Notes under the pieces: generated by a model
What the model saw: the letters and a program-made list of their open reading frames with translations, nothing else
The model's database searches: none
Told to the model about the DNA's origin: nothing
From: Adineta steineri
Taxonomy: Eukaryota > Rotifera > Eurotatoria > Adinetida > Adinetidae
Length of the DNA: 64,000 nt
Assembly (NCBI GenBank): GCA_905250115.1
Contig: CAJNOI010000067.1
Span: forward strand, 254,490 to 318,489
Direction: 5' to 3'
Translations under genes and position numbers: made by a program
Part shown: piece after piece, positions 20,773 to 34,165 of the stretch
Layout of the letters: every line of letters starts with the position of its first letter
How positions within the stretch are numbered: position 1 is the stretch's first letter

Positions 20773-23700
20773 ATGATGTGGAATATCTACGTATTTATCA
20801 TCATTCTTCTGTTCATTCTCAACAATGAAACATCAGGTAAATACTTTTGTTTATCACATATTGAAGATCAGCTATTGCACAAAAATGATATTATTCGTTA
20901 AAATCTTGAGATGAGAATGGGACACAACAGAAAGGAAAGAAATCTATTTGATCATGTCAGATTATAACATGAAAAAAAAAAAAAAATTGACTTTTCCAGA
21001 AGAAAACAAAACGAAAAATAGGAAAGAAGAACAATTTAATGTAAATAGAAACAAAGTTTTGTGAAATTATTTCACTATTTTGGTTTACAATAAGATGCAA
21101 ATCTCTTTACTCCATATACAGATCAACATCTCCATTATATAAAAAATACTATGACTACGATAAAATAATTCTGTTGTGTTTGATGTACTCAAAGAGTCTT
21201 ATGTATAAAAATAGAAGTGAGAGATATTAAGTCAGTTGATCATGTACTTCTATATATTTAATTTACTCTTATACAAAATGAAAAGGATTTAAAACTTTTG
21301 GACTGCACAAAAGAAAAGAATCTTTTTTTTGGAACATATGAAATTATTCCGTGGAAATGAGTTTGATTGATCAATAAAATGATAAATATTCTTCATCGAT
21401 ACTTTGTAGACAGGATTACTTATGAAAAAATATTAACTTTTAAGCTGTAAAAATGAATATATCCGCTAGAAAGAAAGAGTACAAATCATATGATACTGTA
21501 GAACTATGCGAGTGCAAGTTCATGATTGACACTATCATTTTTATCACTAGACTATCATAAAAGAATATTGTTAAACAAGACAACATTTGAATCGAAAGTC
21601 AAATACATAGAATTTTTTCTGATGTTTAAAAGGGATCGATGATTATTGAAATTGATTTTCAAAATATTCAGGTTGAAATAATGAGAAGCAGAAAAACAAG
21701 AGAAGGAAAAGTTTGATTAAACTTAATTATTATTTGACAAAAAAATTAATGAAAAGTTGTATTGTTTAATTTGATGAGAATTTCAAAAGAAACAAAACTA
21801 TATTATGCATAAGAAAAAAAGAATATTTTCATTTTATTTTTATTTTCATCTCAAAAGATTTTTCTTACATCATTTCTTCGAATGACTATTTAAGTAAAGA
21901 TTAGCAAGAGATTTTTCTCTTCTATTTCACATATTACATTCAACTGAAATGATTTAACATGAATAGATTCGCGATGTTTTTCATATAAAACAGAAAACTG
22001 ATTTAGAAATTTCAAAGGCATTTTGTTTAGATCTCAGTCAGTTTCAATTGAGTTATTTTCATTCCAAACAATTCTTTTTTCTTCCTTCAAATTCATTTTC
22101 GTTTAACAAATAAAAAATTGTTTGGTTATTTTTTTTTGTCTTCAATGGTAATCATATCTTTTCAAGGATCGAACACAACTATTTTTTTTACGACAAAAAA
22201 ATCAGTAAAAAAAACTAATCTTCTTTCATGAATTCATCCCTCTCTTAGTTGATATTTACAAATCATCCGAGAAAATAAAACAACAATCATAGAAATGTTT
22301 TCAAAATTAATCTCAATGAATTCTTCCCAGAAAAAATATAAACTAACAATTTCATATCGTTTATAGTTCTTCTCTAATATTCTTTCTATTTTTCTTATTG
22401 TTAGCTCTTTCATTCAATCAGCCAAAGTTTTCTACAACACCCATTTGGAATTCCAATGCAATCACCATTGCTAATCAATCGATTGTCGGTGAAGATCCTC
22501 GCGCCATTTTTGTGAATACAAACAACACAATCTATATCGCTAATCGAGAAAATAACACAATTCTAATATGGGAAGAAGAGAGTGTCAATCCAATAAAGAT
22601 TATTCCTGGTAAATTTACAAAACCCAATTCTCTCTTCGTGACATCGAATGGTGATATTTATATTGATGGTGGTGATTGCGATTGTGATTCTGACTCTGAT
22701 TCTGATTTTGACTCTGACTCTAATTCTGATTCTGATTCTGACTCTGACTCTAATTCTGATTCTGATTCTGATTCTGATTCTGATTCTGACTCTGACTCTG
22801 ACTCTGACTCTGACTCTGATTGTGATTGTGAGGAGAATGGTCGAGTGCAGAAATGGATAGCAGAAATAAATAACTTTGTCACAGTAATGAATGCCAACTC
22901 ATCATGTTGGGGTTTGTTTGTTGATATAAATGATACTCTATACTGTTCAATGGAAAGTCGTCGTCAAGTAGTGAAAAGATCATTAAATGATCCTGCAATG
23001 ACTTCAAATCGTGTTGCTGCTGGAACAGGTATTAAAGGATCAGCCTCGAATCAACTCTATGATCCTCGTGGAATCTTTGTCGATGTAAATTTGGATTTAT
23101 ATGTGGCAGATTCTTGGAATCATCGAGTGCAGTTATTCCCGTCAGGAGAATCAAATGGCATCACAGTAGCTGGAAGTGGATCACTAAATCCAACAATTAT
23201 ACTTTTTTGTCCAAGTCTAATTATATTAGATGCTGAGAAATATTTATTCATTGTGGATTCTTACAATGATCGCATTGTTGGATCAGGTTTGAATGGTTTT
23301 CGATGTTTAGTCGGATGTTATGAAATGGGTTCAGAATCCAATCAATTGAAGCTTCCATATAGTTTGAGTTTTGATCGTTCTGGAAACATGTTTGTTACTG
23401 ATGAATGGAATCATCGAATTCAAAAATTTTTATTAATGAAAGATTCTTTTGGTAAGTTGAAAAAAAGTTGAACAGAATGAAGAGATGTGAAAAGATAAAT
23501 AACAGAAGTTAATAGAGATATTTCCATGTAAAAAACGAAAGAAAGCAAAAATGGTTGAGAAAGACTAATTAAACTAATGTATAAAAGAATATGTGTAAGG
23601 AAATGAAATGTTCAGATTAGACAAAGCCATGTGTCAGTCGTATAGGACAAACAATCTTCACCTTTTTGTTAAGATTAAAAAATATATTCTTTCGATATTT

Positions 23701-26700
23701 ATCATAATATTGAATAGTTGAAGACAATCTATAATGTGATATATGTAATTGTTAATGAGAAATATGGGTGAATCCGTGGGTACCTACCACGGGTTTGGAA
23801 AAAGTTTTTTTTTCGATTTTGTTTTGACAGAAAGACCTAAGCGATCCAGAAAACGTTAATCACCGAAAAAAAACAAACTCTTTCCTTGAAACCCTGAAGT
23901 TCTAAGTCGTTTTCTCGGAACATGTATATATGTATTACATGTTGGAGCCATCATATCAGTAAATGACCTACTAAATATTCAAATAACCTCCAGATGGTTA
24001 TACTATTAAATGCAGTTTTTCATGCTGCATCTAATGAGCATATTTGTAAACATCTTTAGTAAGTTAAAAATTTCGAAAAACAGTAGTTTTTTAAAAATGA
24101 ATTATTTATCATGATATGATATTTATCATATTTTTTTGCATGTTTTTTCGATTTTCTTCCGCAAAAAAATGGCTTAGAAAAATTTTAAAATGTACAGTTT
24201 TGTAGAGCTCGACGAGTTCTATCAAACCATATATAAAACGCGAAAAAAAAAGTTTAGTCGATTTTTGCATTTGCTGCATCTTCATGTTTCAAAAAACGAC
24301 TTAGAACTTGACCATTTCATTAGAAATAACACTTTTTTTTTGACGAACCACGTTGTCTATAGTGCTTCTATCTTTCTGACAGACAAAAAGTGATAAAAAT
24401 CTTTGGTTTGAATATTTAGTAGGTCATTTACTGATATGATGGCTCGAACATGTGATACATATATACATGTTCCGAGGAACCGACTTAGATCTTCAGGATT
24501 TCAAAAAAAAAGTTTTTTTTTTCGGTGATTAACGTTTTCTGGATCGCTTAGGTCTTTCTGTCAAAAAAAATCGAAAAAAAAAACTTTTTCCAAACCCGTG
24601 GTAGGTACCCACGCATTCATCCATTTATATTTTCTTATTATTTCTATAATTATAAACAAAGAATATTTTGTATAAAAGAAAAAAGTTGTTTATCTGATAG
24701 AATAAATAATATCTATTGAGCTGATTTTGAATAGATACATTTATTTGTTTAGTCAAATTCATTATTTAAGATGATCAATAGGAAAACTTGATTTCCAATC
24801 AAATTTATTCGAGATTGCTCTTAAATGAAAATTTTACATAAGTCAATTGACAAAGTTTTGTTCACATTTCTAAGCTTTAATGAGAAAAAGTTTTTCTGAT
24901 TGATACAAGATTTGTTAGCTGTACACATATTTGTTTGACTTTTTCTTGAAGATGTTTAGTTAATGACTGTTTTCGTTATAAGAGAGTTATAATTTATTCT
25001 TTTCAAATGAAAATAAAGCTTTTTTTGTTTTGTTTCTTATTTCATAGGGAAAATATTGAAATCCGTAAAGTACTATTAAGATTACAAAGGAAGATTTCTT
25101 TTATTTATATTGAATAAGGAGAAAATATTCTGATCTTTGATGAACCTTTAAAACTTCTTCAGATAAAAAATCTTCCAGCGAGAATGTGTATGAAGAATGT
25201 CTATAGAGAGACAACAAGAATGTGTGAAGATCATAAAAAATCGTATTTTTTGTCTCATTTTTCTCTTCTTTCTCATTCAGTATTAATATGACGTGTAGTG
25301 ACATTATTTTTTATTTTTTAATGGAATTCATTAAGATAAATAAAGTTATATTTTTAATAGTATAGACAATTGAGATAACATAGGAACATTTATTGTTTTT
25401 CTTTGATTGCTTCTCTAAATTAACTTTGAATGTTTGTCGAAAACAAGTTAGAGAAAGTTTGAATAAATATTTTAATATTAAAATTCACTTGAGAAAGGCG
25501 AATGAAACGTTCAAAATTCCAAAGAAAGAAATTTGTTCGATAAAAATTTCTTCTTTTCTTTTGACTATTTTTCCTTAAATATATAATTTGTTTTATTCAA
25601 CTACTTTCTTCGATGCAACTTATTCAGATTTTTCACAAGATTTTTCAACAAAAGTTAAACAAAGAAATTTTAATAATAGAATAGTTTGCATTTCATATCA
25701 AAATTAATTAAATCATTGGTAAAATCGATCTTGACAAACATTTTTAAATGTCTTTTTTATGAAAAGTTTCTTTAAAGTAACTTTATTTTTCTTCTACGAA
25801 TATACAAATTAACAATTTTATTCCGTTTATAGTTCTTCTCTAATAGCCTTCTCTCTCTATTTTTCTTATATTTAGCTCTTTCATTCAATCAACCAAAGTT
25901 TTGTTCAACAGCCGCTTGGAATTCCAATGGAATTACCATTGCTAATGAGTCGATTGTTGGCCAATATCCTAACGCCATTTTTCTGAGCACAAACAACACA
26001 ATTTATGTCGCTAATAAAGAAAAGAACACAATTGTAATATGGCAGGAAGGGAGTGTCAATCCAATAAAGATCATTACCGGTAATTTTACAAGACCCACTT
26101 CTCTCTTCGTGACATCGAATGGTGATATTTATATTGATGATGGACATGAGAATGGTCGAGTGCAAAAATGGAGTGCAGAACTAAATACCTTTGTTACGGT
26201 GATGAATGTCAACAAACCATGTTATGGTTTGTTTGTCGATATCAATGATACTCTTTACTGTTCACTGGCTAAGCATTATCAAGTAGTGAAAAGATCATTG
26301 AATGATGCTGCGATGGCTTCAAATCGTGTTGCTGCTGGAACAGGAATTCAAGGATCAAAGTTGGATGAACTTTCTATTCCTTTTGGAATCTTTGTCGATG
26401 TGAATTTGGATTTATATGTGGCAGACTGTGGAAACGATCGAGTTCAGTTGTTTCAATTGGGAGAATCAGATGGTATAGTAATGGCTGGACGTAAATCACT
26501 AAATCCAACAATTACACTTCGTTGTCCAACTGGAATTATACTAGATGCTGAGAAATATTTATTCATTGTGGATAATGACCATCATCGCATTGTTAGATCA
26601 GGCTTGAATGGTTTTCGATGTTTAGTTGGATGTTATGGACAAGGTTCACAGTCGAGTCAATTGCATAGTCCACATAGTTTTAGTTTCGATGGTTTTGGAA

Positions 26701-29700
26701 ACATGTTTGTTACTGATCAAGGAAATGATCGAATTCAAAAGTTTAAATATTTAAAAAAGTTTTGTGGTAAGTTGGAGTATAATCGAATGAGATGAGAACA
26801 TGCGAATGTTGATAATGAAAAGTTGTATAGTTTTCGTTAGAAAAAACCGAAGTCCAAAATTAAAAGAATAAAGCCGTACATGAAACTTTCCTAATCGAAA
26901 AAAAATAAAACTGTGTAATTGGAATAATTGATTAAATTAAGAATTTCAATTTTAAATTAAGTAAATTTATTTAAGATAAGAAATTTCAATTGACTATAGA
27001 TATTCTTTTATTAACCGTTCTCACTGTCAGGATGTAAAGATAACTATCTGATCAACGTGAACAATATTATGTTTTATTTGATTGATTACGAAAAAGTCTT
27101 CGGTGAAATCTAATGATTTAGAAGTTTCTCTCTCTTACTTCTTCATCGATTAGATTTTCTTTAGAAATTTTAAGTTTCATGTAAGTCAAATATTGTGCTA
27201 CGCAAGCCGATGAAAGAATTTGATTAGATTCTCTTCAACACTGTTAAATTTACACAATGTTTTATCTTTTAAAAATACCAAAAAACAAATAATACTACAG
27301 AAGCAATTCAAGTCATTGCACATGCTTTGCAGTTGAGAAACAGTGTTTTATTCCTTTGGGCGCAGATTATAAGCTCAATAGGTTAGGGACGTATATTTAA
27401 AGCGAATAAAAATCTCTATTCAAAAAGAGTTGCATCTTTGTGTACTCACGATAAACTTCAATTGATTTTATTGTTCATTTAGCCAATACTTCCTCGCTTT
27501 TTCAACAGATTTATTCATCATCATTGACTAAAATCAATCAAATTTATTACCGAGATTGTGACAAACAAAATTTTTATTATGAATCTATCCAAATGAAGGT
27601 GATCGAAACTGGTGACTACACTTTTCGTAGTAGTGGTAACATCGATTCATATGGATCTATTTACAAAATCAAATTTAATCCACTTGACCCAGCAGAGAAT
27701 TTGCTTAAAACAGATGACGACAGCGGTTCTGATGCTCAATTCAAACTTGATATTCATCTTGATGTTGACAGGATATATGTGTTGGTTGTGACAACATTTG
27801 ATTCAAAAGAAACTGGAGAATTTTCGATTGTTGTGTTGGGTAAAAACAAAGTTAATCTCGAAAGTCTTAGTAAGTATACAGATGTATATGCTATATATTA
27901 AATAATTCGTACAGAATATATAATATATCTTCTAAATTCAATTCCATCTTTTATTCTATACCTAGAAAATGTACTGAATTTATTCTATCTCATACTAAGG
28001 CATTTTCCAGCAGGAGATCTATTCGTACATTTTGTTACCACTATCTTAGTAGATTAATACTCTTAAGCTTCTACAAATACTGGATGTAAAATGTGCTAAA
28101 AAGAATAGTCGGTAAGATGTTTGAAAACATTTCAGCGTTAGATACTGAAAATCTAAAATTTATCTTGACATAGCTCAATACCTTTAGATTTCTGTGGAAT
28201 ACCAATTTCAGAATACTGAATTGGATGATGTAGTTTTGGTACATTTGCTAATATCCATTTGTAAAATTAAATATCCATCGAAAATCTCAAATATTTCGCT
28301 TTTGTTGATGCTAGATAATAGTATCGAAATTGCATGAATTATTTGACTTTTTTTATTGAACAGGCACTCAAGTAAATAGTCAATTACCATATTCATCAAA
28401 ATTAACTGATGATAGTCCAACATATTATCGAGATTGTCAAGTACCACAATGTCATTATGAGACTTTACAAATTGATATCATTACAACGGGTTTGTATATT
28501 CTTTGGAGTGAAAATAATATTAATGCATATGGATATATCTACAAAAATGATTTCAATCCTTTAAAACCATCTGAAAATTTACTCCTATCACATGGTGGTG
28601 AATGTAATGATGGTGAGTTCAAGTTAATCATCGATCTCGAGATTAACGCTCTATACATATTGGTAGTGACAACACGCAATCCTAAAATCACTGGGAACTT
28701 CACTGTTTTTATCTCTGGACCAGACAATATCAGTCTTAGTCCTTTCAGTAAGTATTTATATGATTTTTTAGATAACAAATATATAATGACATAAAACACG
28801 AGAGAAAAAGATTTCTTCTACTGTTTTGATTAGTGAGCAATTGTTACTTTAGTTTTTGGAAAAAGATCTATCGAATATTGAATTAAATAGTTTTCAGAAT
28901 CTTTGGGTCTATTGATCTGTGAGAAAAGACACTTGATTAGCATGAATTCTAGACAGATTTTTCATAATTTGATTGTTGCTACTTACAGACTTTTAAATCT
29001 TTATGTATATGGAGTTTTAGAAAACTCAAAATCTCGCAAAAGTAAAAGTTTCTTCCATAATTTCTCTATTTGTAGAAATCAGTAGTGACAGATGCAGATA
29101 TTTCAATACATTGGAACACCTTTTCATTTGAGGAAGAAGTGAATTGTAGAAACTGAATATTTTAATTATCAAAATATATTCATTATTTTAGGTCCAAAAG
29201 AAAGTAGTTGTGTGATCGGTGACCAATGTAACTTTTATATCAAAGGGATTGGTTTGACACTCCATGATATTTTACATGACGAGCTTCAACCAAATACAGT
29301 GCTGAATAATCAATCATTTTCGATTAAATTTAGTGCGGGCTTAACGATAATTATGTTTCTCGCAGGATTAACCAATAGTGTTCTTTCTTTTATTACATTT
29401 CAAAGTAAAGATTGTCAGCAAGTTGGATGTGGAATATATCTATTGACATCATCGATTACTTCTCTTTTGACAATTAGTATGTTCATTACCAAGTTTTGGT
29501 TTGTTGTGCTTAGTCATATCAATGTGTCCACTAGTCTGTCTGTTCTTCGTGGAGGCTGTGCATCTATTGAACCAATTCTAAAACTTTTTCTCTACTTGGA
29601 TGGTTGGCTTAATGCTTGTGTAGCAGTTGAACGAGCAATACTTATTTTTAAAGGAGTAAAATTTGATAAAAAAAAAAGCAAATCTATTGCTCGACGAATA

Positions 29701-30264
29701 ATTCTTATTTTACCATTCTGTATTGTTGGTACACTTATTCACGAGCTTGCATTTCGCAGATTGTTCGAATATGAACCAGTACCCGATACGACAGATACGA
29801 GTAGGACTAATGAAGACACAATCAAGCGATATGTATCATGCATCACTCGTTATTCTTCTACTGTTCAAGATTACAATACAGCCGTCCTATTTTTTCATCT
29901 TGTTGGTCCATTTAGTATTAATCTTTTCTCTGCATTGTTCATCATCTTTGGAGGTGCTCGACAACGATCAATGGCACAAACTAACCAAAATTTTAAAGAA
30001 CATGTTCAACAACGATTCCGTGAACATAAACAATTGATCATTAGTCCAATAGTTTTACTCATTTTATCAATACCTCGTCTCATTATTTCATTGCTTCCTG
30101 GCTGTGTGAAAACATCTGATAACTTGTGGTTGTATCTTGGACCATATTTCATTTCGTTCATTCCTTCGATGCTGATCTTTCTTATCTTTGTCGTTCCTTC
30201 GAAATTGTATATGAAAGCACTTAAACAATCGTTCATTCGTATTCGAAGGCGTACTCCTCCTTGA
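20773..30264 (+). CDS. Secreted-leader, NHL-repeat, 7TM receptor (six exons)
   Basis: Exons are 20773-20836, 22405-23451, 25876-26766, 27483-27869, 28364-28747 and 29192-30264, 3846 nt in all (1281 aa) if every exon is used. All five junctions are phase 1, so any internal exon can be skipped. Order: signal peptide (MMWNIYVFIIILLFILNNETS); two paralogous NHL/SMP30-like propeller exons (~22-370 and ~371-667) with motifs such as GIFVDVNLDLYVADSWNHRVQLF; two related ~128-residue modules (~668-924) sharing Y-Y-R-D-C, YG-I/Y-IYK and YVLVVTT; then seven membrane helices (~972-1270). It is probably a surface receptor with a ligand-binding ectodomain. The first NHL exon carries a Ser-Asp run (~112-164). 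No second signal-peptide exon lies before the second NHL exon, so it is taken as internal, perhaps an alternative exon. Confidence 0.8.
20837..22404 (+). other. First intron of the NHL/7TM gene
   Basis: A 1.57 kb AT-rich intron from donor CAG|GTAAAT to acceptor TTGTTAG|CT. No other exon or element was recognised. The last ~70 bases are duplicated before the second NHL exon. Confidence 0.6.
22677..22830 (+). repeat. (GAYTCT)n run coding Ser-Asp in the first NHL exon
   Basis: About 25 near-perfect GAYTCT hexamers encode an alternating Asp-Ser run of about 50 residues, flanked by Asp-Cys pairs. The paralogous second NHL exon has only DDGHENGRVQ at this place, so the run is an insertion or expansion in a surface loop. 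Read on the other frames it gives spurious Leu/Ile/Thr or Ser/Glu runs. Confidence 0.95.
23764..24624. mobile_element. Foldback element with ~223 bp inverted arms
   Basis: The left arm (23764-23987) starts ATGGGTGAATCCGTGGGTAC and is about 85-90% complementary to the right arm (24402-24624). Shared internal words include ACCTACCACGGGTTTGG, AGACCTAAGCGATCC and ATCAGTAAATGACC. About 415 unrelated AT-rich bases lie between the arms. There is no transposase. It sits in the intron between the two NHL exons. The arms look older than those of the hAT MITE. The target duplication is unclear. Confidence 0.8.
24625..25875 (+). other. Rest of the intron between the NHL exons
   Basis: AT-rich sequence without a supported exon. 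The 75 bases just before the second NHL exon repeat those before the first (TAGTTCTTCTCTAATA... TTTTCTTAT.TT.AG), showing that the duplication unit included the acceptor region. Confidence 0.6.
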
Positions 30265-32359
30265 TCAATCCGTTCAATTTCAATGATATGACTATTATAA
30301 TAAATACAAAAGACATTATTTATTTGTTTGCTTCTCGTCATGAATTAATGTATACACTGTTGCATTGAAAAATCATATTCGAAAGAAGACATTCAATACT
30401 TGTAGCTTGCTGTGGATGATCATCAACTGAAATAATAACATGTTGAATGATTATGAATGGTGCAAACACAAAAAACGATTATTGTAGAGATAATAGAGAC
30501 TCATGAGGAAATGTTGTTCAGTAATTGATGTGTTTATTAGGCTAAGTGATAAAGATTAGAAGAAACTATATGTCAACTTTCTACATACTATATTCTTTGC
30601 AACATTATTCACATTTCTTCTTGTCTGCCTGACTGTTGTATGCTTTTCATGTTGTTTTATTTTCTGTAATAGAATCAAGCAGAAGTGCTGATATATGCGA
30701 AAATAAAGAATTGGATATATATTCTATGAAACTTCAAATGAGTCTCCCGGACTTCCACTGAAGAAATGTTTTGATCTTTTAAAATATTTTATCTGATGGC
30801 ATAATAACTTGAGGGTGTCGGCAAGCGTGAGAATGTTTTATTTATTACTTCAAACAGCGCTACTACCTTCATAGCTTGTGCCTTTTCCGATTGACTTCAC
30901 TTGACAAACGTTCCGAATCATTCATTGTAAGCCGAAGATTTAAATGCTGTATAATTCTTTTTTTTGAGAAAAGAATAAAAAAAAAAGATTAAAATGATTT
31001 AATTAAGATAAATATGAATTTCAATGTCAAATTTTGCTTTAGTTAGGCACACACTCGCACATTGTTCGTATTTGTTGGATAAATATACTAGTGTTGATTG
31101 ACAAGTAAATAAAAGAGTTCTAACGGATAAAATGCTATGATATGCAATGTTTTTTTTATTTTTAAAAGAGGTTTTGTGAAATATTTTGGTACATACAAAG
31201 CAAAAAAATAAATCGATTCTTCATCAACTTTAATGTTACATCAACAGGAGCGTGATAGAATTCACACATGAATATTTCAACGTTGATTAGGGTGGCATTA
31301 CTTATTAATTATTTTATTTCGTTCTTCGAAAAATATTCTCTTCAATATAAAAAAAACAAATTTCATATTCGACATCAATGAGCATTGTCAACTTTTAATA
31401 AATAGATACATTCTAATTACTGATAATAATAAACTTGAACTAACTCAGCAAATGAATGCGGGTTTCAATCAAAGATTTCATATTTCAGTATTATTAAAAA
31501 AAAGGCAAAGAACTGCTTTTTTCTCTTCTATTCTCTCTCTCTCTCTTTGTTTTGTCATAATAGAACAATCAGACAGGAGCATACTTTCATATTATAGAAT
31601 CTCTTGTGTCCAATGACTTAAAGAGAATACACTTACACACATGGACTTTTGAGATGCCACGGTAACTATAGAACTGAAAAAATCGAGTTAACAAGTATCC
31701 TGATGATAAAAACTTTGGTTGCACTGGAGCCTACCGACCCTGAATGTATAAAGAACAAACAAATAAATATCCTTCTTTATATCTTGGATCATCACTGTTT
31801 TATATTTATGATAATTTCGTTGAGAATTTATTTAATTTTATTTAAATAAAATCTTTTATTCTGTTTTAAAATATTAAAAAACTGAATATTGTCATCATAT
31901 AATTAAACGTGACAAACGTACAACAAAAATAGAATAATATTATTTGTTTATGTTTACGATGATCACATTTTATAATAATGTGATTATAATATTTATTTTT
32001 ACAAGTTAACATCAGTCATAGAATGACCGTTTTCATCATCGTTTAAGATCGAAAAATAAAATTTTGTAACAACGAAAGATTTAATTAAAACTAAATGTCG
32101 CATTATTTCAAAATTATTCAGAGTAGAGTTACATAAGATAGATGAAAAGAAATTATTCATATTCATGTATTAAATCATACGTAATATTTTCTCGAGAAAG
32201 GTTGTTTAGTATAAAAACAAAATAATATTTGCTAAACATATTCATGATGAAGATAATATCTATTGCGTATGATTACATGCTTCAGATATTTCTCTTACGT
32301 ATTTAACATGCTGATATTTTCTTTTAGAATCATTTCATATTTGTGATTTTATTTCAAAC
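30265..32359. other. Intergenic DNA
   Basis: AT-rich, with a short (TC)n run near 31525-31548. A 66-residue frame at 31649-31849 has no recognisable features. Nothing else can be supported. Confidence 0.4.
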
Positions 32360-32646
32360 ATGTACGGTACTGGTAATAACGTAGGTAGCAATCTCGGAGA
32401 ACAAATTACTGACAACTGGATCAATCAAAATGTTCCAGGAGGAGTTAACAGTAAGTTTTGTCTTTTACTTAAATGTAGAATTTCTCTTAATATTCTCTAT
32501 TAGGTCCAATGGGTGAACAATTAGACAACATGATGGGTGGAAATCCTAATCCAACAATTGGTCAATATGTTGGTGGTGCTCCAGGTGTTGGAGGTACTCC
32601 ACAATATGGTAGTACTCCACAGTATGGAGGGCAATATTATCGATAA
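32360..32646 (+). CDS. Small Gly/Pro/Tyr-rich protein, 77 aa, two exons
   Basis: Exon 1 (32360-32450) starts MYGTGNNVGSNLGEQITDNW and ends AAC A|GTAAGT. A 53 nt intron ends CTATTAG. Exon 2 (32504-32646) starts SPMGEQLDNMMGG and ends GGQYYR-TAA. The joined frame is 78 codons, exactly in phase. The C-terminal half is low-complexity, with repeated GTPQYG/STPQYG. There is no signal peptide or membrane helix. A TTTTAG acceptor-like site at 32320-32327 may mark a 5' UTR intron. I do not recognise a family. The clean splice sites and matching phase support a real gene, and the intron size matches other genes here. Confidence 0.7.
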
Positions 32647-34165
32647 AATATAAAAGTTGCCATTACGAATAATATAACATTTTTATACGTATTGTGGTAA
32701 CTAAAATTACTAATTCTTTTCTCGTAAATAAAATCAGAAAAAATTATTTTTAATAAGAAGTATTCATAATAACGTGCACATTACGTAACTGGCTTTTTAA
32801 TACTTTGTTCATTTTTTTAGCATATTATATCGCGAAAGAGAAAATAAGAAGTACACAGCACTTTCTATGATGGACGTACTAAAATTGTAATAAAAAAAGA
32901 CATAAAATCCGAGCATCGTAACCAATGTACAATATGCGTCACGAAGTTCGATGTTAATAATATCAACAGCATGTGATCGTTCTTATTGATAGTTGTGATA
33001 AATGATCAGATATAACTCAACTTTTCATTATATTTTTCTTTTATACACAATATATCTATCACATTATAGAAAATATCGAAATTATTCATGCGTGAACAAA
33101 GAAAAATATGAATTAGAATAAAACCATGCGTACATATCAACAGTATTATTTGAAAGGTAGCCGGTGTATTATAATTATTAGATAGAAAATTATATTTCAT
33201 GTTTGTTTTGACTATCGTAAAATCGTTATAAAATTCATGACGCACTATATGTATGTACCCTTAACTCAGTAAATGATGACTAATGTTATAGATATTCTAA
33301 TATTCTTTGTCTCTCTGATGTAGAGAACGGAGCAAAATTTCTAATATACGAAGAAAAAATATCATCATTTTTTGTTTTCATTGTTGTTAATATCAAATTT
33401 CTCTCTACTTTTATACACAAAATTGTCTTTGTACAACATATTATGCAAACTTATCATATATATCTTTAGGAAGCTACAACTAGATATGATATTTTAGTAC
33501 TTTAAAAGAATATCCGTTAAACTTGACGTACAATCCAGACTAGAAAGCTTGTTGAGTTAAATGATATTCTATGTAACATATTCCATATTATTAAAAAAGT
33601 GTGGATATGAATAACAAAAAAAGAAAAATATCCACTTACATGTACAATCTTCAAACACAAAGTCGTTGAGTAATATGAGACAAAATTCGAACTGAGATAG
33701 CCACAAACATCTCTTTTCATCATTTTTACTACGTTATTTTATATACATTTATATCTTTATGATCACCTACTAAAAGTACTGAACTCTGTCTCTGAATGTT
33801 TCACTATTCGGTATACTCTTCAACCTCATTTTAAAAAAGATCTTTAATTAATAGAAACTATGAGTATGATTAGAAGATGAGAAGTTCTCTTGAAAAAATC
33901 TTCGCAAAGAAAAAACAAGGTCATATGACGAAGAATACTCATAAAAAGAGCCTTAAGTGGATATACCTTCATCAGAACAACTTTTGCTTTATGTAAATTT
34001 ATTTAAACATAAAAACAGCGCAAGATAAAAAAAGGCATATAAACAGGTGGTCAACAATACACGTGTACACTAAATAAAAATGAAAATCTTTTGATAATAT
34101 TGTGTATAATTGAATAATCATATTATATAAATGTTTATCTTATGAATTTATGAATCATCTAATGT
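32647..34165. other. Intergenic DNA
   Basis: AT-rich; no supported frame or repeat. Confidence 0.4.

Noticed and set aside
22648-22897. Leu/Ile/Thr-rich and Ser/Glu-rich frames over the hexamer run
   Set aside because: Out-of-frame readings of the GAYTCT repeat within the NHL exon.
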